From a virus, in IMG/VR virus record IMGVR_UViG_3300015371_000043, positions 1 to 56,579 of that record: 56,579 bases of DNA. One strand, written 5' to 3'. A program made the position numbers and the translations under genes. The notes beneath the pieces were generated by a model. The model was not told where the DNA came from. It searched no databases and saw nothing but the letters and a program-made list of their open reading frames with translations. This document shows, piece after piece, positions 1-6,889 of this stretch (position 1 is its first letter; each line of letters opens with the position of its first letter).

Positions 1-2
1 CG

Positions 3-50
3 CTCGCGCTCGCAGACGAGGACGGCATTACCGAAGCCGACACCCACTAA
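3..50 (+). CDS. 3' end of an upstream gene (partial)
   Basis: An open frame enters from the left edge and stops with TAA at 48-50, giving the C-terminal residues LALADEDGITEADTH. It is immediately followed by a strong terminator-like hairpin, which fits the end of an operon. The product cannot be named from 15 residues. Confidence 0.5.
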   Translation, partial: LALADEDGITEADTH

Positions 51-73
51 CGCGCCCGCGACGCGGGGAACCG

Positions 74-103
74 AAACGGCCGCCGGGAGACCGGCGGCCG
101 TTT
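74..103 (+). terminator. Strong intrinsic terminator-like hairpin
   Basis: A perfect 13-bp stem (AAACGGCCGCCGG at 74-86 with its complement at 91-103) closes a GAGA (GNRA) tetraloop. The 3' arm ends in TTT, and the A/T ends make it usable on either strand. It sits 24 bases after the stop codon at 48-50, so it probably ends that transcript. Confidence 0.75.
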
Positions 104-289
104 CACGGTCCGGGTTCGGCGGTCCCGGGCTCCCGGTGAGACGGTTCCGTAGCCGGGTTCGGCAACGCATTGTCGCCTTCGGCGACAACACGTGCCCACC
201 ACCCGGCCCCCCGCCGCCCGGCGGCGGGCCGCACCTATTCGTGGTATTTGCAGGGATTTTTGGTTTTCGTAATGTCACCACGGTCGTGG
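104..289. other. Non-coding interval with two further hairpins
   Basis: No credible gene is seen here. An 8-bp hairpin at 170-188 has a TTC loop (TTGTCGCC / GGCGACAA). A GC-rich hairpin at 205-230 has inner stem CCGCC/GGCGG and outer stem GGCCC/GGGCC. A small inverted repeat, CCAC-GGTC-GTGG (277-288), lies just before the -10 box at 290. The hairpins could be back-up terminators or RNA structure, and the repeat a small operator. Confidence 0.5.
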
Positions 290-307
290 TAAGATGCGCT
301 CGTGATG
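290..307 (+). promoter_or_regulatory. Probable promoter of the left gene block (leaderless type)
   Basis: A -10-like hexamer TAAGAT (290-295) is followed six bases later by GTGATG (302-307), the spacing seen at other leaderless promoters in this window. No good -35 is seen. A 56-codon frame starting at GTG 302 runs to TGA at 470-472 but overlaps the better-supported gene at 381. It may be a short leader peptide or nothing. Confidence 0.4.
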
Positions 308-380
308 GTTCAGGTTGTGGCGGTAATGGCGTGGCTTCCGTTCACTTGGTGGGTCGCGCAAGCATCGCAAAGGAGGATTC

Positions 381-596
381 GTGCTGGATGCCGACGAACG
401 GCAGGAGTGGTCGCATCAGGCGGGGAAGATTGCGCAGATGGCGGCGATTGTCTACCGGCAGCTGAAGGATGAGGGGCTACCGGATGCGCTAGTGGAGCGA
501 ATGACCTATCGCTGGTGGGAGACGATCGTCAAGCCGACGGTGGACTTTCCTGATCTGGCTGGGATTTTTAGGGAGATCGGGGAGGATCAGTCATGA
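381..596 (+). CDS. Small hypothetical phage protein (71 aa)
   Basis: The start is GTG at 381, chosen because AAAGGAGG lies just upstream (370-377). The product is small, acidic and predicted helical, with a Trp pair in the middle (RWWETIV). It overlaps the next gene by four bases (ATGA at 593), so the two are likely translationally coupled. I do not recognise the family. Confidence 0.75.
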   Translation: MLDADERQEWSHQAGKIAQMAAIVYRQLKDEGLPDALVERMTYRWWETIVKPTVDFPDLAGIFREIGEDQS

Positions 597-829
597 CAAC
601 ACGGGAAGAGACCACCAATGTATGGGTGACTGCCAAGTTTGAGTTGGGGTTTCGCTTGCCGCCGGGGGTTGGCTCGTTGACGTTGGAGCGGCATCGGGGT
701 TTTGAGGCGGCGGATCAGTACACGTTGCAGGTGGTCGTGATGGAGGATTCGGTAGAGGGGGCGGAGACTGCGCTGCGGGAGTTGCGAGAGCAATTGGTGG
801 AAGCGCTCACTACGGGGGAGCTGCCATGA
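593..829 (+). CDS. Small hypothetical protein (78 aa)
   Basis: It starts at an ATGA overlap with the gene before and ends in a four-base overlap with the gene after, so the three form one translational unit. The sequence alternates hydrophobic residues in its first half (beta-strand like: VWVTAKFELGFRLPP) and ends in a helix. This suggests a small alpha/beta fold. The family is not recognised. Confidence 0.75.
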   Translation: MTTREETTNVWVTAKFELGFRLPPGVGSLTLERHRGFEAADQYTLQVVVMEDSVEGAETALRELREQLVEALTTGELP

Positions 830-1062
830 AGAAGGTGTTGGTGACGGTCTCATTTGTCGTTGATGGCTTGCAGGAAGAGGATCTAGGTGGCTTTGTTGGT
901 GGGGTGGAAGAGGGCTTGCGCAAAGGGATTGCCAACTCTCTTGCCAACGCGCCGAGTGGGATGACGAGGGATCAGGCGATGACTGCTGCGGCGGCGGCGA
1001 TCGAGTTCTACGGCGCAACGATCACCCTGCAACGGCCGCTGTTTTTGGAGCAAGAGGTGTAG
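826..1062 (+). CDS. Small hypothetical protein (78 aa)
   Basis: This is the third member of the coupled set, beginning at ATG 826 in an ATGA overlap. It begins with a hydrophobic beta-strand (MKKVLVTVSFVVDGL) and has a Gly-rich middle and an Ala-rich helix. It has the same length as its neighbour and a similar strand-first layout, so it could be a distant paralogue; that is inference only. Confidence 0.75.
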   Translation: MKKVLVTVSFVVDGLQEEDLGGFVGGVEEGLRKGIANSLANAPSGMTRDQAMTAAAAAIEFYGATITLQRPLFLEQEV

Positions 1063-1110
1063 TCCAGTGACTTCCGCCGGTGAAAATACAGATTGGGCGG
1101 GCGGGCTATC

Positions 1111-1139
1111 TTGTCATGACCTAACAGGAGTGGTAGGAT
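1111..1139 (+). promoter_or_regulatory. Sigma-70-like promoter driving a leaderless gene
   Basis: The -35 is TTGTCA (1111-1116) and the -10 is TAGGAT (1134-1139), with a 17-base spacer. Transcription should begin about seven bases later, at 1146, which is the A of the ATG of the next gene. No Shine-Dalgarno sequence lies before that ATG. A leaderless mRNA is therefore inferred. Confidence 0.7.
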
Positions 1140-1145
1140 CTCCCC

Positions 1146-1316
1146 ATGGCACGTAAAGAAGTAATCCAGATCAGGTGTAGTGAGATTGAGAAGGAACGTT
1201 GGCGGGCGGCGGCGGAGACGCAGAAGCTGGAATTGTCAGGCTGGATGCGGCTTGTCTTGGATACGGCAGCACGGATGCAAGAGGCACGCGCCGCGATTCA
1301 CGCCGACGACGAATGA
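1146..1316 (+). CDS. Ribbon-helix-helix (CopG-like) small DNA-binding protein
   Basis: The 56-aa product has the RHH pattern: a short N-terminal strand (EVIQIRC), helix A (EKERWRAAAETQK), then LSGWMRLVLDTAAR as helix B. It resembles the gene at 1574 in length and order of elements (SLSQWVRLILDANAA). Such proteins bind DNA as dimers and usually repress their own promoter. It overlaps the next gene by ATGA. It could be an antitoxin-like regulator, but no obvious toxin is adjacent unless the next small gene is one. Confidence 0.8.
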   Translation: MARKEVIQIRCSEIEKERWRAAAETQKLELSGWMRLVLDTAARMQEARAAIHADDE

Positions 1317-1537
1317 CCAATCCCCAGTACATCCTAGTGGCGGACTCCGCATACCGAACCTGGGAAACACGAGAAAACAGCGCCAACTGGTACGGGCGCG
1401 TGCTCTCCTGGTCGGAGGGTAGTGGCAAGTACATTCCGACGATCTGCACACACGGCGGCAGCATGTGGCTTTGCGCTGGCTGCGCGCAAGCGATCCTCAA
1501 CGCCCACCAAGACGGTACGGCAGATACGGCATTTTAG
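1313..1537 (+). CDS. Small hypothetical protein (74 aa), RHH partner gene
   Basis: The start is ATG 1313, overlapping the RHH gene's stop codon, so it is probably translated by coupling. The product has several Trp residues and three Cys (one at ICTHGG, then LCAGC), a possible metal-binding set. A longer frame begins upstream but would run through the RHH gene. Being paired with an RHH protein leaves a toxin-like role open, with no direct evidence. Confidence 0.7.
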   Translation: MTNPQYILVADSAYRTWETRENSANWYGRVLSWSEGSGKYIPTICTHGGSMWLCAGCAQAILNAHQDGTADTAF

Positions 1538-1575
1538 CTTGACGTACCGTACGGTAATGCCGTAAGATACGGCAT
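1516..1575 (+). promoter_or_regulatory. Promoter with clustered operator repeats
   Basis: The -35 is TTGACG (1539-1544) and the -10 is TAAGAT (1563-1568). The ATG follows at 1574, so the mRNA is likely leaderless. The region is packed with one motif: TACGGCA at 1516 and 1525, a perfect palindrome TACCGTACGGTA (1545-1556) between -35 and -10, and an inverted repeat ATGCCGTA / TACGGCAT (1557-1564, 1568-1575) spanning the -10 and start codon. This layout suggests repression by a dimeric regulator, most simply one of the flanking RHH proteins. Confidence 0.75.
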
Positions 1576-1723
1576 GCCCAAAATTACTGTTAACGTCGAC
1601 CAAGCACAGCTTGATGCTTGGAAAGAGGCGGCCTGGTCTCACAAGGTCTCTCTCTCCCAATGGGTGCGGCTGATCTTGGATGCAAACGCCGCCAAGGCGA
1701 AGGAGAGCCGTGGAGATCATTGA
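1574..1723 (+). CDS. Ribbon-helix-helix (CopG-like) regulator
   Basis: The 49-aa protein fits the RHH fold: strand PKITVNVD, helix A from about residue 10, then SLSQWVRLILDANA as helix B. It is a likely paralogue of the gene at 1146. Its promoter carries a dense set of TACGGCA-type repeats, which makes autoregulation likely. The leaderless start is supported by the -10 box five bases upstream and the absence of a Shine-Dalgarno sequence. Confidence 0.8.
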   Translation: MPKITVNVDQAQLDAWKEAAWSHKVSLSQWVRLILDANAAKAKESRGDH

Positions 1724-2039
1724 TCCGTTTGCCGAAGAGCCGACTCCTGAGCCGGAACCTCCTTCTTCAACCCCAGAACCAGGTGAGACCTACCAGCGGG
1801 CGCCCGGAGAACCGGTGTTTCAGGTGGCGGACGTCAGCTGGCAGCACCCCAAGCACAAGCTTTGGGCTGAGCACCGTGCCAAGCGAGGGATCGAGGCTCC
1901 GTTTTATGTCATGACCCCGGCAGGAGAACTGGCCTGGGTGCCCTGGCCGGGTTCTAAGGTGGTGGCACAAGACGACATCGCCTGGGAAATGGACATGTTT
2001 CGGCCCAGCGTCGATGCGGACCTGAAGAAGGGCAAGTGA
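1710..2039 (+). CDS. Hypothetical protein with Pro/Glu-rich N-terminus (109 aa)
   Basis: The start GTG 1710 is chosen because AAGGAGAG lies just before it and it overlaps the end of the RHH gene. Residues 1-35 are Pro/Glu/Thr-rich and probably disordered. The rest has conserved-looking Trp residues (DVSWQHPKHKLWAEH; WVPWPGSKVV). It could be a small adaptor; the function is unknown. Confidence 0.75.
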   Translation: MEIIDPFAEEPTPEPEPPSSTPEPGETYQRAPGEPVFQVADVSWQHPKHKLWAEHRAKRGIEAPFYVMTPAGELAWVPWPGSKVVAQDDIAWEMDMFRPSVDADLKKGK

Positions 2040-2052
2040 AGCGGAAGCGTTG

Positions 2053-2784
2053 GTGACCCAGGTCTTGCAACATCCTCTTGAGCTACACGAACAAGCGCGA
2101 GAGTTGTATGCCGAGGGATTTGGTTATGTCGCAATCGGCAAGAAGCTTGGCGTCTCCTCGACGACGATTCGGCGTTGGCTGTTTCCAGAGGTACATCAAC
2201 ACTCTCTTTGCAAGGCTCGTGCCTATAAGGCAAGCCGAGCCAAGCAGTGTGCCAACTGTGGCGTAACGATTTGGTACACAAGCACACTGTGTGCTGATTG
2301 CTCTCAGGAAAAGCAGCGACAAGAGAGGCTTTGGACACGAGAGCGAGTGATCTTGGCAATCCAGAACTGGGCGCGGATGTATGGCAGCCCACCCGCCGCG
2401 ACACAGTGGAGACGATCAGGAAAGGCGCACCCATCCATAGGTGCGGTTTACGGTAAGACTGGTGTCTTCTCCAGTTGGAACGAAGCGATTGCTGCGGCTG
2501 GTTTTACTCCGCGTCACAGTAACCCCGGCCCCGGCAAGAGCAGCTGGACAAACGACGAGGCACGGAAGTTGCGCGCCGAGGGACTCTCAAACCGAGAGAT
2601 TGGAGAGCGGTTTGGTGTGACACCAACAGCGATCAGCCATCGCATCGGCATCGAAGGATCACGCCAACCTCGGTCAGTAATCAAGAAAAGGACGCGTGAG
2701 CAACGGATCGCGGATCTACGTGCTGCGATCAAGAAAGGAGAACAAGATGGAAATCGGAACCGAGCGGGAGACAATCACGATTGA
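2053..2784 (+). CDS. HTH / zinc-ribbon protein with homing-endonuclease-associated repeat
   Basis: The N-terminus has a resolvase-type helix-turn-helix (ELYAEGFGYVAIGKKLGVSS, then TTIRRWL). A zinc ribbon follows (CANC...CADC, about residues 65-85). The middle matches the repeat found beside HNH homing endonucleases: AIQNWARMYGSPPAATQW, later SWNEAIAAAGFTPR. A second HTH lies near the C-terminus (LSNREIGERFGVTPTAISHR). No HNH or GIY-YIG nuclease core is visible, so it is likely a DNA-binding regulator or a nuclease partner. The start could also be TTG 2050; GTG 2053 fits the weak GGAAG site better. Confidence 0.75.
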   Translation: MTQVLQHPLELHEQARELYAEGFGYVAIGKKLGVSSTTIRRWLFPEVHQHSLCKARAYKASRAKQCANCGVTIWYTSTLCADCSQEKQRQERLWTRERVILAIQNWARMYGSPPAATQWRRSGKAHPSIGAVYGKTGVFSSWNEAIAAAGFTPRHSNPGPGKSSWTNDEARKLRAEGLSNREIGERFGVTPTAISHRIGIEGSRQPRSVIKKRTREQRIADLRAAIKKGEQDGNRNRAGDNHD

Positions 2785-2893
2785 GCCGGTTGTAGAGCCG
2801 GTGCCCAATCCTGACCCCGCACCAAGTGAGCCGGAGTACGAACCGGCCGAGACCCCGGCCGAAACTCCCGCCGAAGAGCCGGTGCCCGCATGA
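2747..2893 (+). CDS. Small acidic Pro/Glu-rich protein (48 aa)
   Basis: The start ATG 2747 follows AAAGGAG at a good distance. The product is almost entirely Pro, Glu, Thr and Ala with repeated P-A-E-T-P units, so it is very acidic and likely disordered. It overlaps the end of the previous gene and joins the next by an ATGA overlap. It could be a spacer-like or DNA-mimic peptide; there is no firm clue. Confidence 0.65.
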   Translation: MEIGTERETITIEPVVEPVPNPDPAPSEPEYEPAETPAETPAEEPVPA

Positions 2894-3612
2894 GCGAGCG
2901 CGCACCGGACAGCATTGAACCCTACGTCGGCTTCAAATATTTGAGGGTGACCGGTGGCTTCACGCTGTACTCCAACAGCGGCTCAGCCAATTGGCCGCAT
3001 GGCAAGGCGCTTGTAGCGCGATGCGTCAGAGACTGGGGTTATCAGTGGGAGCCTAGTGATCGGGGTGAGGCGCAACAGCCGTACAAGAAGGGCAAGCGAA
3101 TGGAAGCCGTATATGGAGGGAAGAGCGTCGTCAAAGCGCAGTGGTGGATCAACGAGACGCCACTCTCCTACAAGCCGCCCAAACGACCCAAGCTTGAACT
3201 ACCAGACCGTCTCGCCTGGTCATACAACAAGCAAAGCTGCCCGCACGATCCTGTGGCAGAAGACTGCGCCTGCGGCATCTATGTTGTTGACTCAGCCGAG
3301 CATGCAGCAAACTACACGCATTACGGTCGGCTGCTAGTCAAGGTGGCGCTGTGGGGCAAGGTCATCAGTGGTGATAAGGGCGCCCGCGGGCAGTATGCGT
3401 ATCCGCTGGAAATTGTTGGCTCAAGCCAGGCCAACGACGAAAAGATGATGGAAGGTGTCGGGATCGCCTATGGCGTTCCCTTTCCAGGCTACGCACCGCC
3501 CGCATCCCTCGCGCCAGTTTCAGAGCATCCTGTGGTCTCGGGGAGCGGTGATTGCTTCCAGAACAATGAACGTGCCGTGGCCCGTGGGATCAAAGCCTTT
3601 CTGAACTTCTGA
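2890..3612 (+). CDS. Unknown Cys-containing family, copy 1 of 3
   Basis: First of three tandem paralogues (also 3621 and 4256). Shared marks are an N-terminal SIEPYVGFKYLRV (IEPxxGWKxLRL in the other two), a central CACGIYVVD preceded by another Cys, then VALWGKV and a strictly kept GARGQYAYP near the C-terminus. The fold and role are unknown to me. No signal peptide is seen, and this copy lacks the C-terminal membrane segments of copy 3. Small folded domains of this sort in phage accessory regions often act on host processes, which is only a guess. Confidence 0.8.
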   Translation: MSERAPDSIEPYVGFKYLRVTGGFTLYSNSGSANWPHGKALVARCVRDWGYQWEPSDRGEAQQPYKKGKRMEAVYGGKSVVKAQWWINETPLSYKPPKRPKLELPDRLAWSYNKQSCPHDPVAEDCACGIYVVDSAEHAANYTHYGRLLVKVALWGKVISGDKGARGQYAYPLEIVGSSQANDEKMMEGVGIAYGVPFPGYAPPASLAPVSEHPVVSGSGDCFQNNERAVARGIKAFLNF

Positions 3613-3620
3613 GCAAAACG

Positions 3621-4259
3621 TTGATCGTCCCAGACGCAATCGAACCACGCCTCGGCTGGAAGGCACTCAGGCTTTCAGCCGAGGGCGACCTTTCCTCTCC
3701 CTCTCGGGGAACACGCTGGCCTGTCGGAGAACGCTTCGAGGCTACGTGTCGCGCGCAATCACGGCAAACGATAATCGCTCATTGCGTGCGCGCAGCAGAT
3801 CCAAATCCACCCGGTGAGGTATATGCGATCTATTACGCCGAGACTGGTACGACGATGATTGTGACCTCTCCTATTTATGGAGTACTCCACTTTGCGGCGA
3901 TGCCTGAGGGACACAACCGCTGGGTGTTGATTCAGCACGTCGCCGAAGATGAAGAACCACATCTTGTTCCGGATGACTGCAGCTGCGGTGTCTATGTCGT
4001 CGATGACCCGCAGGGATGCAAGAACTACTTCCGACCCAGCAGTTCTGTGCTGGCTGAGATTGCACTTTGGGGAGCTGTGCGGATCGGCGATGCGGGCGCG
4101 CGTGGGCAGTACGCGTATCCGCAGATGCTGTATGCCGATGTGAGGCTACGCGAACAGGTTGAACTTGCGAGCGAGCGGTATCAGGTTCCGTTTGTGTTGC
4201 TGGAAACGATTTTTCGTGGTGGGAAGTTTGTCTCGCTGCCAGTAAAGGAGAACATGTGA
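3621..4259 (+). CDS. Unknown Cys-containing family, copy 2 of 3
   Basis: Paralogue of the genes on both sides: IEPRLGWKALRL at the start, DCSCGIYVVDDPQG in the middle, then IALWGAV and GARGQYAYPQ. It begins with TTG at 3621 and has no clear Shine-Dalgarno site. Its stop overlaps the start of copy 3 (GTGA), so the three are probably co-translated. Copy 2 differs most in the region between the two conserved blocks. Confidence 0.78.
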   Translation: MIVPDAIEPRLGWKALRLSAEGDLSSPSRGTRWPVGERFEATCRAQSRQTIIAHCVRAADPNPPGEVYAIYYAETGTTMIVTSPIYGVLHFAAMPEGHNRWVLIQHVAEDEEPHLVPDDCSCGVYVVDDPQGCKNYFRPSSSVLAEIALWGAVRIGDAGARGQYAYPQMLYADVRLREQVELASERYQVPFVLLETIFRGGKFVSLPVKENM

Positions 4260-4996
4260 TCATCCCCGATTCGGTCGAACCTGTAATTGGCTGGAAGGCA
4301 CTTCGCCTGGGAAGTAATGCGGATCGGTTGCATTCTCCATCGCAGGACTTTGTCTGGTCGCCTGGGCTGAGAGCAGAGGCGAAGTGTGATTGTGAATGGG
4401 GGGAATGGGTACCGACATCAGGCGCGCCACAGCCAGTGATGAATATGGTGTCACCACCGAAGCCAGCGCTTGTTCTCCCACAAGGGATGGACTGGTCATG
4501 GGAAGTGCAGAACTGCAAAATCCCAGCCGGTGAACATTGCTCTTGTGGGATCTATGTTGCTTCGGATATGGCAGGGGCAGCCCACTACTTCTCGCATGAG
4601 TGCGTGTTTGCAAAAATTGCGCTGTGGGGGAATGTCACCGTTGCTGATCATGGAGCGCGCGGGCAATACGCATACCCACAAGAGCTGGTGATCCCTCCGT
4701 ACCTTGCGGAAGCTGGTGAGCGGGTTGCAGCCATCTACCAGGTGCCGTTTCGGATTCTCAACGCTGAGGATGATCTAGATGTGGGTGTTGCCATAAGGAC
4801 CGTCACCAAGAAGAAGGATCCGCAATTGGCAGCAGAGACGAGAGGCGCAGGCTTCGTCCTCCTGTCTCTAACAACGTTTTGTAGCCTAGTCTCATTGGTG
4901 ATCCAATCTTCTTGGGGACTGATCCCTCTGTTCTTTGCGATCGGTTGCTTGCTCCTTGCCTGTCTGGCTTTCGTAGATGCACATAGATATGGGTAA
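4256..4996 (+). CDS. Unknown Cys-containing family, copy 3 of 3, with membrane anchor
   Basis: It shares IEPVIGWKALRL, HCSCGIYVASD, IALWGNV and GARGQYAYPQ with copies 1 and 2. It also has a C-terminal extension of about 50 residues holding two hydrophobic segments (VLLSLTTFCSLVSLVI; LIPLFFAIGCLLLACLAF), so it is probably membrane-anchored with a short tail. The GTG start at 4256 follows AAAGGAG. A soluble pair plus one anchored member suggests division of labour. Confidence 0.8.
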   Translation: MIIPDSVEPVIGWKALRLGSNADRLHSPSQDFVWSPGLRAEAKCDCEWGEWVPTSGAPQPVMNMVSPPKPALVLPQGMDWSWEVQNCKIPAGEHCSCGIYVASDMAGAAHYFSHECVFAKIALWGNVTVADHGARGQYAYPQELVIPPYLAEAGERVAAIYQVPFRILNAEDDLDVGVAIRTVTKKKDPQLAAETRGAGFVLLSLTTFCSLVSLVIQSSWGLIPLFFAIGCLLLACLAFVDAHRYG

Positions 4997-5023
4997 ACCA
5001 CGGCAACCAACGAAAGGAGCTAT

Positions 5024-5236
5024 ATGGCTGTCAAAGATTTGACGCGCTGGAAGGAGAACGCAGACGGGTCTTGGTCACGCAAGCTCAGCGCGTTCTCAGA
5101 ACAGGGAGTCCGGGCTACAGCGGGCGCCCTCGAAGCGGCGCATGAACTTGGTGTCGAGATCGGTTCCGTCACGGGGACCGGCAAAGACGGCAAGATTACA
5201 AAGGCTGATGTAGAAGCGGCCGTCAAGGAGGCGTAA
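5024..5236 (+). CDS. Stand-alone E3-binding (PSBD-like) domain protein
   Basis: The 70-aa product starts after GGAGC and ends in a peripheral-subunit-binding type motif: ALEAAHELGVEIGSVTGTG, then KDGKITKADVEAA. In 2-oxo acid dehydrogenases this small three-helix domain sits inside E2 subunits; related folds also occur in small DNA-binding proteins such as Lsr2 C-termini. Here it is free, with a short N-terminal tail (WKENADGSWSRKL). A protein- or DNA-binding role is inferred. Confidence 0.7.
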   Translation: MAVKDLTRWKENADGSWSRKLSAFSEQGVRATAGALEAAHELGVEIGSVTGTGKDGKITKADVEAAVKEA

Positions 5237-5239
5237 GCA

Positions 5240-5431
5240 ATGACTGCTGACGAGACAGTGTGGAAGCCGGTCGAGGGAGATCACGCCGACGACCAGAGTT
5301 ACGAGCGCGCTGCGCGAGATCCTAATGCGGTGCCGACTGACGAGCAGCGCACCCAGGAAGAGATTGACGCCACTGAGGCTGCCAATAAGGAAGCCGAGAA
5401 GGCTGCGAAGAAGGCCGAGAAGAGCAAGTAG
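5240..5431 (+). CDS. Small charged protein with Lys/Glu/Ala helix (63 aa)
   Basis: It follows the PSBD-like gene by three bases, with GGAGGCG upstream of ATG 5240. The C-terminal half is an EAANKEAEKAAKKAEKSK-type charged helix, likely coiled or disordered. Its final stop base is shared with the GTG of the next gene. The function is unknown. Confidence 0.65.
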   Translation: MTADETVWKPVEGDHADDQSYERAARDPNAVPTDEQRTQEEIDATEAANKEAEKAAKKAEKSK

Positions 5432-5757
5432 TGTCGAACGTCCCTAGCTGGTGGGAGTTTTTGCTCCTCGGTTTGGCCTCATGGCGCATCTATCGCCTAC
5501 TGGCTGAGGACGAGATTCTCAACAGACCTCGTCGCTGGGTCCTCAAGCTCGATCCCAACTGGGAAGAGGGAGAGGACCCAAACGACGACTATCGCTTTGA
5601 GTGGGGCACGTTCCTCACGTGTCCATACTGCGCAGGCTTTTGGATTTCACTCGCCTGGTGGGGAGCTTGGTTGGTCTGGCCTCACGCCACCGTGCTGGTG
5701 GCGGTGCCGTTTGCGATCAACGCCGTTGTGATTGCAGGAGCAAAGCTGGATCAGTAA
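5431..5757 (+). CDS. DUF1360-like small membrane protein
   Basis: The 108-aa protein starts with GTG 5431, overlapping the preceding TAG. It has an N-terminal hydrophobic helix (WWEFLLLGLASWRIYRLLAE), a conserved TCPYCAGFWISLAWW core and a C-terminal hydrophobic helix. The CxYCxGFW signature with flanking helices is typical of DUF1360 proteins found in actinobacteria, bacilli and their phages. An inner-membrane location is likely; the role is unknown. Confidence 0.75.
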   Translation: MSNVPSWWEFLLLGLASWRIYRLLAEDEILNRPRRWVLKLDPNWEEGEDPNDDYRFEWGTFLTCPYCAGFWISLAWWGAWLVWPHATVLVAVPFAINAVVIAGAKLDQ

Positions 5758-5766
5758 AGTGGTGCG

Positions 5767-6132
5767 GTGAGCCAGTTCGTCGATGGCCAGCAGTCTCTGT
5801 TCGGTATTGATCGCACTGATGGCTTGCGCGCCGGTCGTGCCGCCAGAGATGAAGCTATGGAAAGGGCCGAGCGTGGATCGCGCCTCGCTTCTGAGGTTCT
5901 CTATGAGGTTGCGATTCAGATCGCCCGGCGAACAGCTATCGAAGGCAAAGATTTCATCGCCGATGATATTTGGACAGAATCTGGTTTGAAGGTGCGCGAA
6001 CCGCGGGTCATGGGTCCAGTCATGGACAAGCTTCGTCGCCATGGCTACGCTTACCCAACTGACCGAACGCGTCAGGGATATCGCGGTATCAATCACGCCC
6101 GGCCACAAACTGTGTGGCAGGGTCGTTTGTAA
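5767..6132 (+). CDS. Winged-helix-like small protein (121 aa)
   Basis: The start is GTG 5767. The middle reads ARRTAIEGKDFIADDIW...VREPRVMGPVMDKLRRHGYAYP, the helix-helix-wing pattern of small phage DNA-binding proteins in which a final Arg-rich segment follows the wing. It lies just before the terminase operon. A role in replication or regulation is possible but unproven. Confidence 0.6.
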   Translation: MSQFVDGQQSLFGIDRTDGLRAGRAARDEAMERAERGSRLASEVLYEVAIQIARRTAIEGKDFIADDIWTESGLKVREPRVMGPVMDKLRRHGYAYPTDRTRQGYRGINHARPQTVWQGRL

Positions 6133-6163
6133 CTAGACCCTAGCGCTCAGCCGATAGTCGCCC

Positions 6164-6178
6164 TACACTGGCGGCGTG
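6164..6178 (+). promoter_or_regulatory. Leaderless promoter of the terminase genes
   Basis: TACACT (6164-6169) lies six bases before GTG 6176. The same GCCCTACACT decamer occurs at 18698-18707 before the structural operon, and TACACT six bases before an ATG recurs at 54983. No strong -35 is seen here. There is no Shine-Dalgarno site, which fits a leaderless start. Confidence 0.55.
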
Positions 6179-6889
6179 ATTCCCCAGCACGACAAGGACG
6201 CGTTCCTTGATTTTCTGAGGATCGGCAAATCGCCACCGGAGGCGGCTGCGCTCGTTAGTGAGGCATACACCGCATCGATGTTCCGGCGGTTGCTGTCGGA
6301 GAAGAGCACTGACTACGACCCATTCTTCGCTGCCGAATACCTACGTGCGCGCGCAGAGGGCAGGAAGAATGCGCCACCGCGACCAGACGCTGGTAAACCG
6401 CGCACCACCACACTCTCTGGCCATGTCAAGGCCGACTACCTGACACCGGAGATGCTTGAGCAGTTTTGTGAGTACATCGAAGCTGGTGTGCCAATGAAGG
6501 ATGCGGCCGAACTGCTTGAGCCAAAGACGACGCTGACTCAGCTTCATCGTCGCGCTCAGAAGGACACCGAGTTTGCGGAGCAGTACGGGGAAGCAAAGAA
6601 GGTTGGCTATCCCAATTTCCAAGAGGGCTTGCGCTCGACGATCCAGCGAATGGCCGATAGCGGTGATTACCGCGCGGCACGTGACTTGGCCATCATCCAT
6701 TTGCCCGAGTTCCGCGAGGCGTTCCTCACCAAGAAGACTGAAATCATGGGCGGCACAAGCAATGAGCTGAAGGTGCTTGTGCAGCAGGTCTTCCCAGAGC
6801 TGAGCGATAACGATCTTGACATGCTGATCGATCACGTCGAGCAGCGAGTAATTGAGCCGGGCGAAGACGATGACGCTCGGGCTGCCTGA
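6176..6889 (+). CDS. Terminase small subunit (probable)
   Basis: The 237-aa protein sits directly before, and overlaps, the large subunit. Residues 85-125 form a HTH-like region (EMLEQFCEYIEAGVPMKDAAEL...TTLTQLHRRAQ) as in phage small terminases that bind the packaging start site. A long helical middle and an acidic tail (EPGEDDDARAA) follow. Position and architecture are the main evidence; the N-terminal 70 residues could be a second DNA-binding module. Confidence 0.7.
   Translation: MIPQHDKDAFLDFLRIGKSPPEAAALVSEAYTASMFRRLLSEKSTDYDPFFAAEYLRARAEGRKNAPPRPDAGKPRTTTLSGHVKADYLTPEMLEQFCEYIEAGVPMKDAAELLEPKTTLTQLHRRAQKDTEFAEQYGEAKKVGYPNFQEGLRSTIQRMADSGDYRAARDLAIIHLPEFREAFLTKKTEIMGGTSNELKVLVQQVFPELSDNDLDMLIDHVEQRVIEPGEDDDARAA

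Noticed and set aside
302-472. 56-codon frame from GTG 302
   Set aside because: Starts correctly behind a -10 box, but overlaps most of the gene at 381, which has a strong Shine-Dalgarno site. Kept only as a possible leader peptide in the promoter note.
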